The notes under the pieces are model-generated. The model worked only from the letters and a program-made list of their open reading frames with translations. It ran no database searches and was not told the origin of the DNA. From RGIG6353 sp045660745 (GTDB taxonomy: Bacteria > Bacillota > Clostridia > Oscillospirales > SIG627), in assembly GCA_045660745.1 (NCBI GenBank), contig JAZREJ010000041.1, forward strand, positions 50,731 to 114,730: a DNA stretch of 64,000 nt, given 5' to 3'. This document shows positions 15,925 through 24,380 of this stretch, piece by piece. Position 1 is the first letter of the stretch, and each line of letters opens with the position of its first letter. The translations under genes were made by a program, and so were the position numbers.

Positions 15925-17985
15925 ATGGAAAATATTTTTACAGATATATTCCCTTACGGTACTCAGTACCACAGAGCCCCTACTCCACTTCCCGAGGAAT
16001 GGGAGGAAGACTTTCAAAACATAAAAAACAACGGATATACACACGTTCAGTTTCGTCCGCAGTGGAGATGGCATGAGAGGGTAAGAGGACAGTATACCTG
16101 GGATGACCTCGACCGTCTTTTCGATCTTGCAGACGAATATGATATAAAGGTGGTTTTGAAGCCGATGCTTGAAAATGCCCCCGACTATGTCTATCATGAG
16201 CTTGGAGGTACTCGAATAGGCTTTAGAGGACACCCTATAGGTCCTATTTCACACGCAGCTTTTTATGTTGGCGGTTGGCTTCCTTGTTTTGATAATCCCG
16301 AGGTTGCAAAGGCTGCGGGAGATTTCGTCTTCGAGCTTGTATCAAGATATAAAAACCGTAAGAGTCTTTGGTTCTACAATGCATGGAATGAGCCGAGAAG
16401 CCGCCCCCTCGGACAGTGCACTTGTCCTCATTCAGTAAAGAAATACCGAGAATTTTTGAAAAACCGATTCGGTACTGTTGAAAACCTCAACCGTATTTAC
16501 GGAAAGGCTTGGGAAAGCTTTGAGACGATCACACCTCCTCTGTCAAGCTCTGATTACGTTGAACTGTTTTTGTGGAGAAGATGGGCGGCACAAGCGGTAG
16601 CAGAGCATATTTCCATTGCATCCGAAGCAATAAGACGTGCTGACCCGAATGCCAAGGTAATGTGTCACGTCGGTGCATCGTCTGTACGTCAGGACCCGGC
16701 TTGCGACACCTCCGACGATTTCCAAAACAAAGAAACCGTTGATTGGTACGGCACCTCCATGTGGATTCCAATGAACCCTGAGAATCCGCTTGAATATGAC
16801 AGCACTCTTATTCAATCGTCCTGGCTCCACAGGGTAGATAAAAACTGGATGTGCCACGAATTCTACCCGAATCAGGGTAACTGGTGGCCCGAGGCAAAGC
16901 CCGAATATATCGAGCAAGCAGCTCTTATGGCGATATCCGTCGGATGCCGCGGACTTACCTTCTGGCAGTACAGAAGTGAGCGCTTTGGAGAAGAGTCAAA
17001 CGGATGGGGAATGAGAAATATCAACGGAAGTGCAACTCCGAGAAGCGAGCGCTTTGACCGACTCGGAAGAATACTTTCGACCGAGAAGGATCTTGCAAAA
17101 ACTGATTACGTCGCACCTCCCGTCGCGCTCTACTTTGATATGGAAAACGATCTTCAGATGAGATTGCAAACTATAAACTCACCCACGGGTGAGGAGCTTG
17201 GACGCGTGCAACCCTCATACTCTCACGCAACAAAGACCTCTGTAAACGGTGCTCACGCAACCCTCAGACGTCTTGGATATACGGCGGATTTCGTCGTAAA
17301 GGGGGATGACCTATCTCGCTATAAGGCGGTCGTTGTGTCCTCACTTGAAATGACAACAAACGTGGAGCGTGAAGCGTTTGAAAACTACGTTAAAAACGGT
17401 GGTGTTCTCTACATAGAATATCCCTTCGCTTGCCGTGATGAGAGAACTTGGGTATCTCCCAATCGTCCGAATTCGGGCTTTGAAGCACTCACCGGATGCC
17501 TTGAAGCGCACAGAGTTGAGTTCTCAAAGAGAATGACAAACAAGATGATATTCGAGGACGGCAGAATTGAAGAGACTGCGGGATGGCACGTAACTCTTGA
17601 GCCTATTGCAGACGACGTAAAGATTCTTGCACGCTGGGAGGAAGGTGGCGTTGCCGCGATCGAGCGTAAGGTAGGAAATGGAAAGGTCATTGTTTCTGGT
17701 GGAAACTTTTCAATATGGTCACACGATCACTCGACAGAGGCTATTCCCTCACTCTTCGCAAAATCACTTGAGGATGCGGGTATCCGTGTCGACACCTCTC
17801 CTCTTTGGGTAATCGAGCGTGAATCGGATGAATATCTCTTCCGATTTGTGTTCAACACAGGAGACGAAAGTGTCGTGTGTGACAAGCTTGGTGAGATAGC
17901 ATTCTCAGCAATTGAAATCACCGAAGGAAACGGAAAGATCACACTTCCTCCTCAAACGAGCGTAGTGTTTAAGATCAAAAAATGA
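15925..17985 (+). CDS. Beta-galactosidase, GH42 family (tandem paralogue)
   Basis: A 686-residue paralogue of the preceding gene product; the two align almost without gaps, sharing YGTQYHRAPTPLPEEW, NAWNEPRSRP and FYPNQGNWW. Acid/base Glu156 and nucleophile Glu312 are intact. The cysteine cluster is GQCTCPHS instead of GQCCCKHS, and the HPIGPISHAAFYVGG loop near the active site differs, which may alter specificity. It follows nine bases after the first copy with an AAGGAGATAG site, so both are co-transcribed. The pair probably arose by duplication. Confidence 0.88.
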   Translation: MENIFTDIFPYGTQYHRAPTPLPEEWEEDFQNIKNNGYTHVQFRPQWRWHERVRGQYTWDDLDRLFDLADEYDIKVVLKPMLENAPDYVYHELGGTRIGFRGHPIGPISHAAFYVGGWLPCFDNPEVAKAAGDFVFELVSRYKNRKSLWFYNAWNEPRSRPLGQCTCPHSVKKYREFLKNRFGTVENLNRIYGKAWESFETITPPLSSSDYVELFLWRRWAAQAVAEHISIASEAIRRADPNAKVMCHVGASSVRQDPACDTSDDFQNKETVDWYGTSMWIPMNPENPLEYDSTLIQSSWLHRVDKNWMCHEFYPNQGNWWPEAKPEYIEQAALMAISVGCRGLTFWQYRSERFGEESNGWGMRNINGSATPRSERFDRLGRILSTEKDLAKTDYVAPPVALYFDMENDLQMRLQTINSPTGEELGRVQPSYSHATKTSVNGAHATLRRLGYTADFVVKGDDLSRYKAVVVSSLEMTTNVEREAFENYVKNGGVLYIEYPFACRDERTWVSPNRPNSGFEALTGCLEAHRVEFSKRMTNKMIFEDGRIEETAGWHVTLEPIADDVKILARWEEGGVAAIERKVGNGKVIVSGGNFSIWSHDHSTEAIPSLFAKSLEDAGIRVDTSPLWVIERESDEYLFRFVFNTGDESVVCDKLGEIAFSAIEITEGNGKITLPPQTSVVFKIKK

Positions 17986-18085
17986 AAAAGTCGCCTTCGT
18001 AAAGTTCGCCTGCACTCACTAATCTCAGGGTAGACTTTTGCGTTACACGTAAATTGCGATGCAATTTCCTTAGTAATAAAAATAC

Positions 18086-18130
18086 AAACCCCGAAACGCA
18101 CTTGTTTTGAGTGCTTTTCGGGGTTTTGTT
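18086..18130 (+). terminator. Intrinsic terminator after the GH42 pair
   Basis: A long imperfect hairpin with AACCCCGAAA and TTTTCGGGGTT ends and inner GCACT/GAGTGC arms, followed by TTTTGTT. Confidence 0.75.
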
Positions 18131-18141
18131 AAGATGTACAG

Positions 18142-18174
18142 AAAAAACACACGACATTTGTGTCGTGTGTTTTG
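18142..18174 (-). terminator. Intrinsic terminator of the antiterminator gene
   Basis: ACACACGACA and TGTCGTGTGT arms (18148-18171). On the minus strand the stem is followed by a run of six T, so it ends the leftward transcript; the T-rich sequence on the other side may make it bidirectional. Confidence 0.75.
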
Positions 18175-18176
18175 CT

Positions 18177-18707
18177 TTATCTCCAAAGCTCTCTTTTACC
18201 TGTTGAAACAGCAAACGCACCTGAAACGTGCGCAAGAGCTACTTCCTCCTCAGTCTCAATAAGACCGCCTGCAATAATGGGAATAGTCACTCTGTCGCGG
18301 AAGAAGGAGATTGCCTTCGTTGCAATTCCGGGCATAAGCTCAATCATATCAGGAAGATTCTTCTGCATGGTATCGACGGCAGTAGCAATTGAGTGGGAAT
18401 CAACGATAAATACTCTTTGAACAGTTTTCATACCGAGATCCCTTGCCGACTTTATGATACTTGCGCGGGTACTTATTATACCATCAACACCGAGTGTCTT
18501 AAGATATAAACATCCTGACGTATCCTTGCCTATACCATCGGCAAAATCCATATGTACAAAAAGTCTCTTTCCCGCAGTGTGTACCTTTTCAAGAACACTC
18601 TGAAGCTCCATTATATCGGTCTTTAAAAGAAATATATCCGAAACGCTTGACAAAAGCGCTTCTTCTAAATCCCGCTGGTTTCTTACCGCTGCAATTATCT
18701 TTCCCAT
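18177..18707 (-). CDS. glpP: Glycerol-3-phosphate responsive antiterminator (GlpP family)
   Basis: Start at 18707 chosen for its GGAGGG site; a longer frame would run through the leader terminator. The 176-residue product matches the GlpP family (about 180-190 residues in bacilli): LFVHMDFADGIGKD, GVDGIISTRASIIKSARDLG, QRVFIVDSHSI, MIELMPGIATKAI and PIIAGGLIETEEEV correspond to the phosphate-binding TIM-like fold of GlpP. The B. subtilis protein binds glycerol-3-phosphate and the leader mRNA of glp genes to prevent termination. Here the gene has its own promoter and a leader with an intrinsic terminator, and a related leader lies before the neighbouring dehydrogenase operon. No glpF, glpK or glpD is present nearby. 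Ligand and targets are inferred. Confidence 0.82.
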   Translation of the reverse strand: MGKIIAAVRNQRDLEEALLSSVSDIFLLKTDIMELQSVLEKVHTAGKRLFVHMDFADGIGKDTSGCLYLKTLGVDGIISTRASIIKSARDLGMKTVQRVFIVDSHSIATAVDTMQKNLPDMIELMPGIATKAISFFRDRVTIPIIAGGLIETEEEVALAHVSGAFAVSTGKRELWR

Positions 18708-18720
18708 AAAACCCTCCAAA

Positions 18721-18797
18721 GAAAAAATAAGCGCACTACTGCTGCAGCATTTTGCCACAGCAGTATGTGCACTCAAAATCTCAGCAATTACTACAGT
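18721..18797 (-). promoter_or_regulatory. Terminator-containing leader of glpP (candidate antitermination site)
   Basis: The transcribed leader carries the motif TGAGATTTT (minus strand, 18775-18783), then a long stem with outer arms GTGCAC (18767-18772) and GTGCGC (18731-18736) and inner TACTGCTG/CAGCAGTA arms, followed by a T-rich run (18721-18730) just before the ribosome binding site. This is an intrinsic terminator placed between promoter and gene. The same motif order occurs in the leader at 21155-21216. Confidence 0.7.
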
Positions 18798-18803
18798 AAC
18801 TTG

Positions 18804-18832
18804 ATTATAGCACCGAGTGAGATTTTTGTCAA
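18804..18832 (-). promoter_or_regulatory. Promoter of glpP
   Basis: Perfect consensus on the minus strand: TTGACA (18827-18832), 17-base spacer, TATAAT (18804-18809). It begins only 8 bases after the malic enzyme stop codon. Confidence 0.85.
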
Positions 18833-18839
18833 GAATAAT

Positions 18840-20012
18840 TTATATTCTTGCAACGCCCGTCTCACGTGCGGTCTTGATAACCGCTTCTGCAACGACCTCA
18901 GCAACTCTCTTATCAAGAGCTGAAGCGATAATGTTTTCCTCAGAAAGCTCTTCGTCGCTGATAAGGGATGCGAGAGCAAAAGAGGTTGCAACCTTCATTT
19001 CCTCGTTGATGCAGGTAGCTCTGCAATCAAGCGCACCGCGGAAGATACCGGGGAAAGCAAGTACGTTGTTTATCTGGTTGGGAAAGTCGGAGCGTCCTGT
19101 GCCGACAACTCTTGCACCTGCCTTCTTTGCTATGTCCGGCATGATTTCGGGAGTGGGGTTTGCCATGGGGAACATGATAGCATCATTCGCCATAGACTTT
19201 ACCATATCCTCGTTTACGAGGTTTGGAGCGGAAACACCGATAAATACGTCAGCGCCAACGAGAGCATCAGCAAGAGTTCCTTTCTTGTGCTCAAGGTTTG
19301 TAACCTTAGAGATTTCTTCCTGTGCAACGTTGTTATTTTCGTCACCCTCGCAGATGATGCCGAAACGGTCGCAGAAGGTAAGATTTTTAACGCCGATGTT
19401 GAGGAGGTGACGTCCGATAGCGATACCTGCACTTCCAGCGCCGTTGATAACTACTTTAACCTCACCGATCTCCTTCTTAACAACCTTAAGCGCGTTGATA
19501 AGAGCTGCCGCAACAACGATAGCTGTTCCGTGCTGGTCATCGTGGAAAATCGGGATATCACAGATTTCTTTAAGCTTTCTCTCAATCTCAAAGGAACGGG
19601 GAGCGGAAATATCCTCGAGGTTGATACCGCCGAAGCTTCCGGAGAGAAGATAAATCGTTCTTACAATTTCGTCAACGTCCTTGGACTTGATGCAAAGGGG
19701 GAATGCATCAACGTCTGCAAATTCCTTGAAGAGTGCACATTTACCCTCCATAACGGGCATACCTGCCTCAGGTCCGATATCACCGAGACCGAGGATTGCA
19801 GTACCATCGGTTATAACCGCAACGAGATTTGAACGACGGGTAAGGTCATAGGACTTGTTTATATCCTTGTTGATTTCAAGGCAAGGCTCTGCAACACCGG
19901 GGGTATATGCAAGAGAGAGATCCTGACGGTCATTGATGGGGGCACGGGAGATAACTTCTATCTTACCCTTCCATTCGTAATGCTTTTTGAGTGATTCTTG
20001 TCTGATATCCAT
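18840..20012 (-). CDS. NAD(P)-dependent malic enzyme
   Basis: A 390-residue short-form malic enzyme (malate to pyruvate and CO2). Signatures: LSLAYTPGVAEPC near 33-45 (catalytic Tyr), VITDGTAILGLGDIGPEAGMPVMEGK (malate and cofactor side), INLEDISAPRSFEIE and IPIFHDDQHGTAIV (metal ligands), and the Rossmann VINGAGSAGIAIGRHLL. The length matches the bacterial small-subunit class without a phosphotransacetylase tail. It follows the Ldh2-type gene after only 3 bases, its ribosome binding site lying in that gene, so they form a two-gene operon that could act in sequence on malate. Confidence 0.92.
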   Translation of the reverse strand: MDIRQESLKKHYEWKGKIEVISRAPINDRQDLSLAYTPGVAEPCLEINKDINKSYDLTRRSNLVAVITDGTAILGLGDIGPEAGMPVMEGKCALFKEFADVDAFPLCIKSKDVDEIVRTIYLLSGSFGGINLEDISAPRSFEIERKLKEICDIPIFHDDQHGTAIVVAAALINALKVVKKEIGEVKVVINGAGSAGIAIGRHLLNIGVKNLTFCDRFGIICEGDENNNVAQEEISKVTNLEHKKGTLADALVGADVFIGVSAPNLVNEDMVKSMANDAIMFPMANPTPEIMPDIAKKAGARVVGTGRSDFPNQINNVLAFPGIFRGALDCRATCINEEMKVATSFALASLISDEELSEENIIASALDKRVAEVVAEAVIKTARETGVARI

Positions 20013-20015
20013 TTT

Positions 20016-21125
20016 TTAGTCCTCCCAAGGGAATTTATATTGTGTAAGACCAAGTGTGTTACGAACCTCTTCCATTTCCTTCTGAACAGATTCGTTGATC
20101 GGCACGCCCGACTCGCGTGCAAGGCGAACTTCATGTTCCTTCTCACCCGCAGTGTAGATACGCTCTGCATCGGGAGCTTTTCTGGAAGCACGAACTTCAC
20201 GAAGAATATCGCCCGCCTTTTTACGGCAAACATCCTCACCGAGGAAGTGATCGGTATCGATTGCGATAAAGAAGTGCCCGAGGCAGTAGGGAACCTTGTT
20301 TCCATTTTCGTCCTTACCTGTAAGAGCCTTACCATAGCTGCCGTCCTGAAGAACTGCAGACATAAGCTCTACGAACATAGCAAAGCCGTAGCCCTTGTAT
20401 CCGCATCCTTCTTCACCGGGACCGCCGAGAGTACAAAGTGCAGCCTCTCCGCGTGCCATAGCCTTAAGAGCATCCGCTGAAGTTCCCTCATAGGCTTCGC
20501 CCTCAAGATTTACCAGCGCGCCCTTGGGAGCGTCCTTGCCGATACGCGCATAATACTCGAGCTTGCCATTTTGGTAGGTGGAGCTTGCGGCATCAAAGTT
20601 AAAATCAAACGCCTCGTCGGTGGGGACGCCGAGAGTTAATGGGTTGGTACCGAACATACCCTCAACACCGAAGGTGGGGGCAACTGTTGGACGTGCGTTT
20701 GTACCTGTCATACCTACACAACCCGCTTTAGCTGCCATGGAAGTGTAATAGCCGGCGATACCATAGTGGCAGGAGTTACGAACAACTACCATACCCATAC
20801 CATATTCTTTAGCTTTTGCAATAGCCATCGACATCGCCTTGTGACCGATGACCTGACCCATACCATGATGTCCGTCAACAACGGCAGTGGTGGGGGTTTC
20901 CTTGATGATTTCAAAGTTTGTAATTGGGTTCTGGATACCGTCTCTGATTCTGTCGAGATAAACTGGCTTGAAGCGGTTAACACCGTGAGATTCGATACCT
21001 CTCTTATCGGATTCGAGAAGAACGTCAGCACATATCTCTGCATCCTCTCTGGGAATTCCGTAACCTACGAAAGCGTCGATAACGAAATTCGTGATTGTTT
21101 TCCAATCGACAATGTTGCTTTTCAT
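20016..21125 (-). CDS. Ldh2/MdhA family malate/L-lactate dehydrogenase
   Basis: A 369-residue member of the Ldh2 family of NAD(P)-dependent 2-hydroxyacid oxidoreductases (malate, lactate, ureidoglycolate, sulfolactate and similar). Visible features include KRGIESHGVNRFKPVYLDRI near the N-terminus, DGHHGMGQVIGHKAM, VVVRNSCHYGIAGYYTSMAAKAGC with the catalytic His, the NPLTLGVPT cofactor segment and GYKGYGFAMFVELMSAVL. Co-transcription with malic enzyme suggests malate/oxaloacetate. The gene has a strong GGAGGAAA site and is preceded by a terminator-containing leader shared with glpP. Confidence 0.88.
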   Translation of the reverse strand: MKSNIVDWKTITNFVIDAFVGYGIPREDAEICADVLLESDKRGIESHGVNRFKPVYLDRIRDGIQNPITNFEIIKETPTTAVVDGHHGMGQVIGHKAMSMAIAKAKEYGMGMVVVRNSCHYGIAGYYTSMAAKAGCVGMTGTNARPTVAPTFGVEGMFGTNPLTLGVPTDEAFDFNFDAASSTYQNGKLEYYARIGKDAPKGALVNLEGEAYEGTSADALKAMARGEAALCTLGGPGEEGCGYKGYGFAMFVELMSAVLQDGSYGKALTGKDENGNKVPYCLGHFFIAIDTDHFLGEDVCRKKAGDILREVRASRKAPDAERIYTAGEKEHEVRLARESGVPINESVQKEMEEVRNTLGLTQYKFPWED

Positions 21126-21154
21126 CTTTTTTCCTCCAAAATATTAATTCCAAC

Positions 21155-21216
21155 AAAAAAGCGCACTTATCCCATCGTATTTGCCGATAAATAAGTGCAC
21201 TCTAAAATCTCAATGC
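21155..21216 (-). promoter_or_regulatory. Terminator-containing leader of the dehydrogenase/malic enzyme operon
   Basis: On the minus strand the leader carries TGAGATTTT (21204-21212), then a stem with GTGCACTTAT (arm ending 21200) and ATAAGTGCGC (arm starting 21161), inner ATCG/CGAT pairs, and a run of six T (21155-21160). It is a good intrinsic terminator upstream of the coding region. Motif, outer stem sequence and placement relative to promoter match the glpP leader at 18721-18797. Confidence 0.7.
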
Positions 21217-21222
21217 GTAGAT

Positions 21223-21251
21223 ATTATAATAGATTTTTTGAATATTGTCAA
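21223..21251 (-). promoter_or_regulatory. Promoter of the dehydrogenase/malic enzyme operon
   Basis: Perfect consensus on the minus strand: TTGACA (21246-21251), 17-base spacer, TATAAT (21223-21228). Confidence 0.85.
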
Positions 21252-21681
21252 GCATAATTCTGCAAACAGCATGATTATTCTTCCACACTCACTATTTTAC
21301 GGATTCACACCCCTTGCCAAACAGATCAAGTGTAAGCGACGTACCGCTAAACTTTTTTCACAATCTAACTCCTTTTAGTCTATAAAATAGTATAAAAACC
21401 GCCAGAAATCTGCTTTTCAGAGCTTTGCTTGTTGCAAAATCTATTGTCTCTCGTAACAGCAAGCCTCTCACAGATACAGCATTGAGCTTTTATCAGTGGA
21501 AACATTTTACGTTTATTTTATCACAATTAATAATTTTTTTAATCCTATATCGGTAAATATCTTGTTCCTCATAATATTACGTGCTCATTATTCACCCGAT
21601 TTTACAAGCGGACATCATATCGGAGCAAGTCAAACAGACACGGGATATTCCGATCTCTTGTTTTTTTGAAGAGAGCCTTTT
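21252..21681. other. Intergenic region without recognised content
   Basis: About 430 bases between the operon promoter and the 3' end of the MFS gene. AT-rich, no open frame with a ribosome binding site and no clear hairpin terminator for the MFS gene; I see nothing that can be named. Confidence 0.5.
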
Positions 21682-22878
21682 CTACCGTTTTGATCTTAGT
21701 TTTACGTTCTTATAGAGAAAAAACAGTCCGAAGGTCAGAGTTATCGGAAATACTGTGGCAGTAAGTAAGCCTATTTTCAGGTCTCCGCCCGCCATTTCCG
21801 AGAATTTGCCCACCATAGCAGGGCTTACGGTTGCCCCCAAGTCTCCAGCCAAAGCCAAAAAGGCAAACATAGCAGTTCCGCCTCGCGGACATTTTTGAGA
21901 GGAAATACTGATCGTTCCGGGCCACATGATTCCGACGGCAAGACCGCAAAGAGCGCAACCTACCAAGCCTAATATCGGCAAAGGAGACAGCGACGCAATC
22001 AAATAACATGCTGTACAGGAAGCTCCGCATAAAAGCATGGTTTTTGTAAGGTTGAGATTTTGGCTCATTTTTCCGTATGACATACGGGCAACACCCATGA
22101 ATGCCGCAAATAAACAAGCGCCCGCCAGATCTCCTACAGTTTTGGATACTCCGAGTGCCGATTCGGTAAATGCAGATGTCCACTGGGACATGGTGGCTTC
22201 CGAAGCACCGGCACATATCATCAGAATTATCATCAGCCAAAAGACAGGAACTCCGAATAACTGCTTTATACTCATGCTATTTCCGTCCTCAACCAGTCTT
22301 TCTATAGGACAGCGCATAAAATTAAATGCGTTATACAGCGGAACCAAAGCCCAGATAAAGGTAAGTATTTTCCAGCTTTCTATACCGAATATTGTGAAAA
22401 ATGCTGTTGACCCCAATATCACTCCTACCGCACCCCAGCAGTAAAATGAGTGCAACAGACTCATCATGCCGTCTTTGTTTTCAAAAGGACACGCCTCAAC
22501 GATTGGACTTACAAGTACCTCGATAAGACCGCTGCCTATTGCGTAAAAAATTACGGCAATAAGCAGTCCGACAAACGGTGCTGACATTATATCCGGCAAA
22601 ATCGCCATTAAAACAAGTCCCACCGATGACAACAGCTGTGATGCAACCACACAGATCCGATAACCTATTCTGTCGGCATATTTTGTGGCTGCCAGATCCG
22701 TGAGTAATTGTGTAAAATAAAATACCAAAGGAATAAGAGCTATTTTTTCAAGCGAAATTCCGTAGGTTCCTTTAAAGGTCAAGAACAATAGCGGCGAAAA
22801 GTTCGCCGATATTGATTGTGTTACAAATCCGAGATAACAGGCCACCAATGTTTTTTTGTAATTCTTTTGCTTTACCAT
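21682..22878 (-). CDS. MFS transporter
   Basis: A 398-residue integral membrane protein with about 12 hydrophobic segments in two bundles. The N-terminal YKKTLVACYLGFVTQSISAN start, an AAGV-like ATKYADRIGYRICVVASQ loop after TM2 (major facilitator motif A region), and the PFENKDGMMSLLHSFYCWGA segment resemble sugar-type MFS proteins of the FucP/YfkF sort. A monocistronic gene with an AGGAAGTGAG site. The substrate cannot be read from sequence; a sugar or organic anion is likely. Confidence 0.8.
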   Translation of the reverse strand: MVKQKNYKKTLVACYLGFVTQSISANFSPLLFLTFKGTYGISLEKIALIPLVFYFTQLLTDLAATKYADRIGYRICVVASQLLSSVGLVLMAILPDIMSAPFVGLLIAVIFYAIGSGLIEVLVSPIVEACPFENKDGMMSLLHSFYCWGAVGVILGSTAFFTIFGIESWKILTFIWALVPLYNAFNFMRCPIERLVEDGNSMSIKQLFGVPVFWLMIILMICAGASEATMSQWTSAFTESALGVSKTVGDLAGACLFAAFMGVARMSYGKMSQNLNLTKTMLLCGASCTACYLIASLSPLPILGLVGCALCGLAVGIMWPGTISISSQKCPRGGTAMFAFLALAGDLGATVSPAMVGKFSEMAGGDLKIGLLTATVFPITLTFGLFFLYKNVKLRSKR

Positions 22879-23268
22879 AATTGCTCACTTCCTAAAAGCT
22901 GAATTCACAGTCCCTATGTTCTCAGAGTACATCCCAGAAGCCTTAAACCAATTTAAATTTTCCATCGTCAACAAAGTATTTACATCGTAGAGCTCCTTGG
23001 CAGCACAGCCTAAAACAGTTTATCATATAGCAACCGAAAAATCAATATAAATAAGCTTTTTTAAGTATTAAAAATCCAAGATCCGCGCTTTCTCGCTACA
23101 CTGATATTATATCCCACGTCAAATGTACGGCAAAACAATTTTTGATAAAAGCGCATCATATAGCTTTATAACGATTTTATAAATTATAAGAGCTGTATAT
23201 TGAAAAAAACAGCATTCAATAAGATAAAAGAACTCATCAAATTCTTACTTGTCGAACAGTTAAATAGA
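22879..23268. other. Intergenic region upstream of the MFS gene
   Basis: About 390 bases. A possible minus-strand promoter (TTGATT, 17-base spacer, TAAACT, around 23010-23045) could serve the MFS gene. The rest is AT-rich and without an open frame or repeat that I can name. Confidence 0.4.
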
Positions 23269-23306
23269 GAAAGAGCGGAGGCTTAGACCTCCGCTCTTTG
23301 TGTTTT
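23269..23306 (-). terminator. Terminator of the perR-rubrerythrin operon
   Basis: AAAGAGCGGAGG and CCTCCGCTCTTT arms pair perfectly over 12 bases with a 6-base loop. T-rich sequence follows on either strand, so it may be bidirectional. Confidence 0.8.
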
Positions 23307-23334
23307 CTATATAATTGCTATGTGGTTCACGATC

Positions 23335-23922
23335 TTATTTGAAATATCTCTTAAGAAGACCTTCAAGACCTCTGCCGTGTCTTGCTTCATCTCTTGCCAT
23401 TTCATGAACGGTGTCATGGATAGCGTCAAGGCCGTTCTTCTTAGCGCAAGAAGCGAGGTCAAATTTGCCCTGGGTTGCGCCGTATTCACAGTCAACTCTC
23501 CACTTAAGGTTGTCCTTGGTGGTAGCTTTCATATTGGGCTCAAGGTCCTCACCAAGAAGCTCAGCAAACTTTGCTGCATGCTCTGCTTCTTCGTATGCTG
23601 CCTTTTCCCAGTAAAGTCCTACTTCGGGATAGCCCTCTCTGTGAGCGATGCGTGCCATGCAGAGGTACATACCAACCTCGGCACACTCTCCATTGAAGTT
23701 AGCCATGAGCTGTTCGAATATGTACTTCTTATCTTCTTCACTGATGTCGGGGTTATTCTTAACGGTCTTTGCATAAACACCATACTCGTGCTGTGCTGCG
23801 AGAGCTGCGCCCTCTTCCATTACCTTAAATTTGTCTGCGGGAACCTTACATACAGGGCACTTTTCGGGAGCTGCATCGCCCTCGTGAACGTAACCGCATA
23901 CTGAACATACATACTTTGCCAT
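23335..23922 (-). CDS. Reverse rubrerythrin (NADH peroxidase type)
   Basis: The ATG at 23922 is chosen because GGAGG ends 8 bases upstream. The 195-residue protein starts with a rubredoxin-like domain (CxxC at Cys6/Cys9 and Cys22/Cys25, CPVCKVPADKF) and continues with a ferritin-like di-iron domain (NFNGECAEVGMYLCMARIAHREG, YEEAEHAAKF, HEMARDEARHG). This order, inverse to classical rubrerythrin, is typical of clostridial reverse rubrerythrins that reduce hydrogen peroxide and oxygen. It is co-transcribed with the PerR-like gene 34 bases upstream and so is probably peroxide-induced. Confidence 0.92.
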   Translation of the reverse strand: MAKYVCSVCGYVHEGDAAPEKCPVCKVPADKFKVMEEGAALAAQHEYGVYAKTVKNNPDISEEDKKYIFEQLMANFNGECAEVGMYLCMARIAHREGYPEVGLYWEKAAYEEAEHAAKFAELLGEDLEPNMKATTKDNLKWRVDCEYGATQGKFDLASCAKKNGLDAIHDTVHEMARDEARHGRGLEGLLKRYFK

Positions 23923-23956
23923 AATAAAATCCTCCAAAAATTATATAAATTATTTT

Positions 23957-24337
23957 TTATTTGGTACAATCCTTACACGTTCCGTAAAAGAACATTCTGT
24001 GGTAATCAATTTTTGCACCTGTCTTTTTTTCAGCCTCTACGTCGATTGCATCAAGCGGCATCTCAACATCAAGTATACGATTGCACTCGTTACATACGAA
24101 GTGACTGTGCTCATGGGTGAACGCATCGTAGTGCTCGGTTCCGCTTCCGGTTTCAAGCCTTAATATTAGTCCTTTGTCGGAAAGCTGTTTTAAATTTCTG
24201 TAAACTGTTCCAAGACTTACGTTCGGGAACCCCTTCCTCATATTAAAGTAAACCCAATCTGCATCGGGGTGTTCTTTGGTAGACTTTAATAATTCGATTA
24301 TAGCATCGCGTTTATCGGAATGCTTTTCCTGAGCCAT
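23957..24337 (-). CDS. perR: Fur family transcriptional regulator (PerR-like)
   Basis: A 126-residue Fur-family repressor: winged helix (10-75, PNVSLGTVYRNLKQLSDKG), regulatory metal site region GSGTEHYDAFTHEHSHFVC, structural zinc CxxC pairs Cys82/Cys85 and Cys121/Cys124. Pairing with a reverse rubrerythrin in one operon and a perfect palindrome at its promoter make PerR (peroxide sensing by metal-catalysed His oxidation) more likely than Fur or Zur. It is slightly shorter than B. subtilis PerR (145). Confidence 0.85.
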   Translation of the reverse strand: MAQEKHSDKRDAIIELLKSTKEHPDADWVYFNMRKGFPNVSLGTVYRNLKQLSDKGLILRLETGSGTEHYDAFTHEHSHFVCNECNRILDVEMPLDAIDVEAEKKTGAKIDYHRMFFYGTCKDCTK

Positions 24338-24355
24338 TTGAACTCCCCTCCAATC

Positions 24356-24380
24356 AATAACAGTAATGATTACTGTTATT
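24356..24380. promoter_or_regulatory. PerR/Fur box
   Basis: A perfect 25-base palindrome with 12-base arms AATAACAGTAAT around a central G. It covers the -10/start region of the perR promoter, consistent with autorepression. Confidence 0.8.

Noticed and set aside
18708..18776. N-terminal extension of the GlpP-family protein
   Set aside because: It would translate the terminator hairpin of the leader and has no match to the family; GGAGGG supports the start at 18707.
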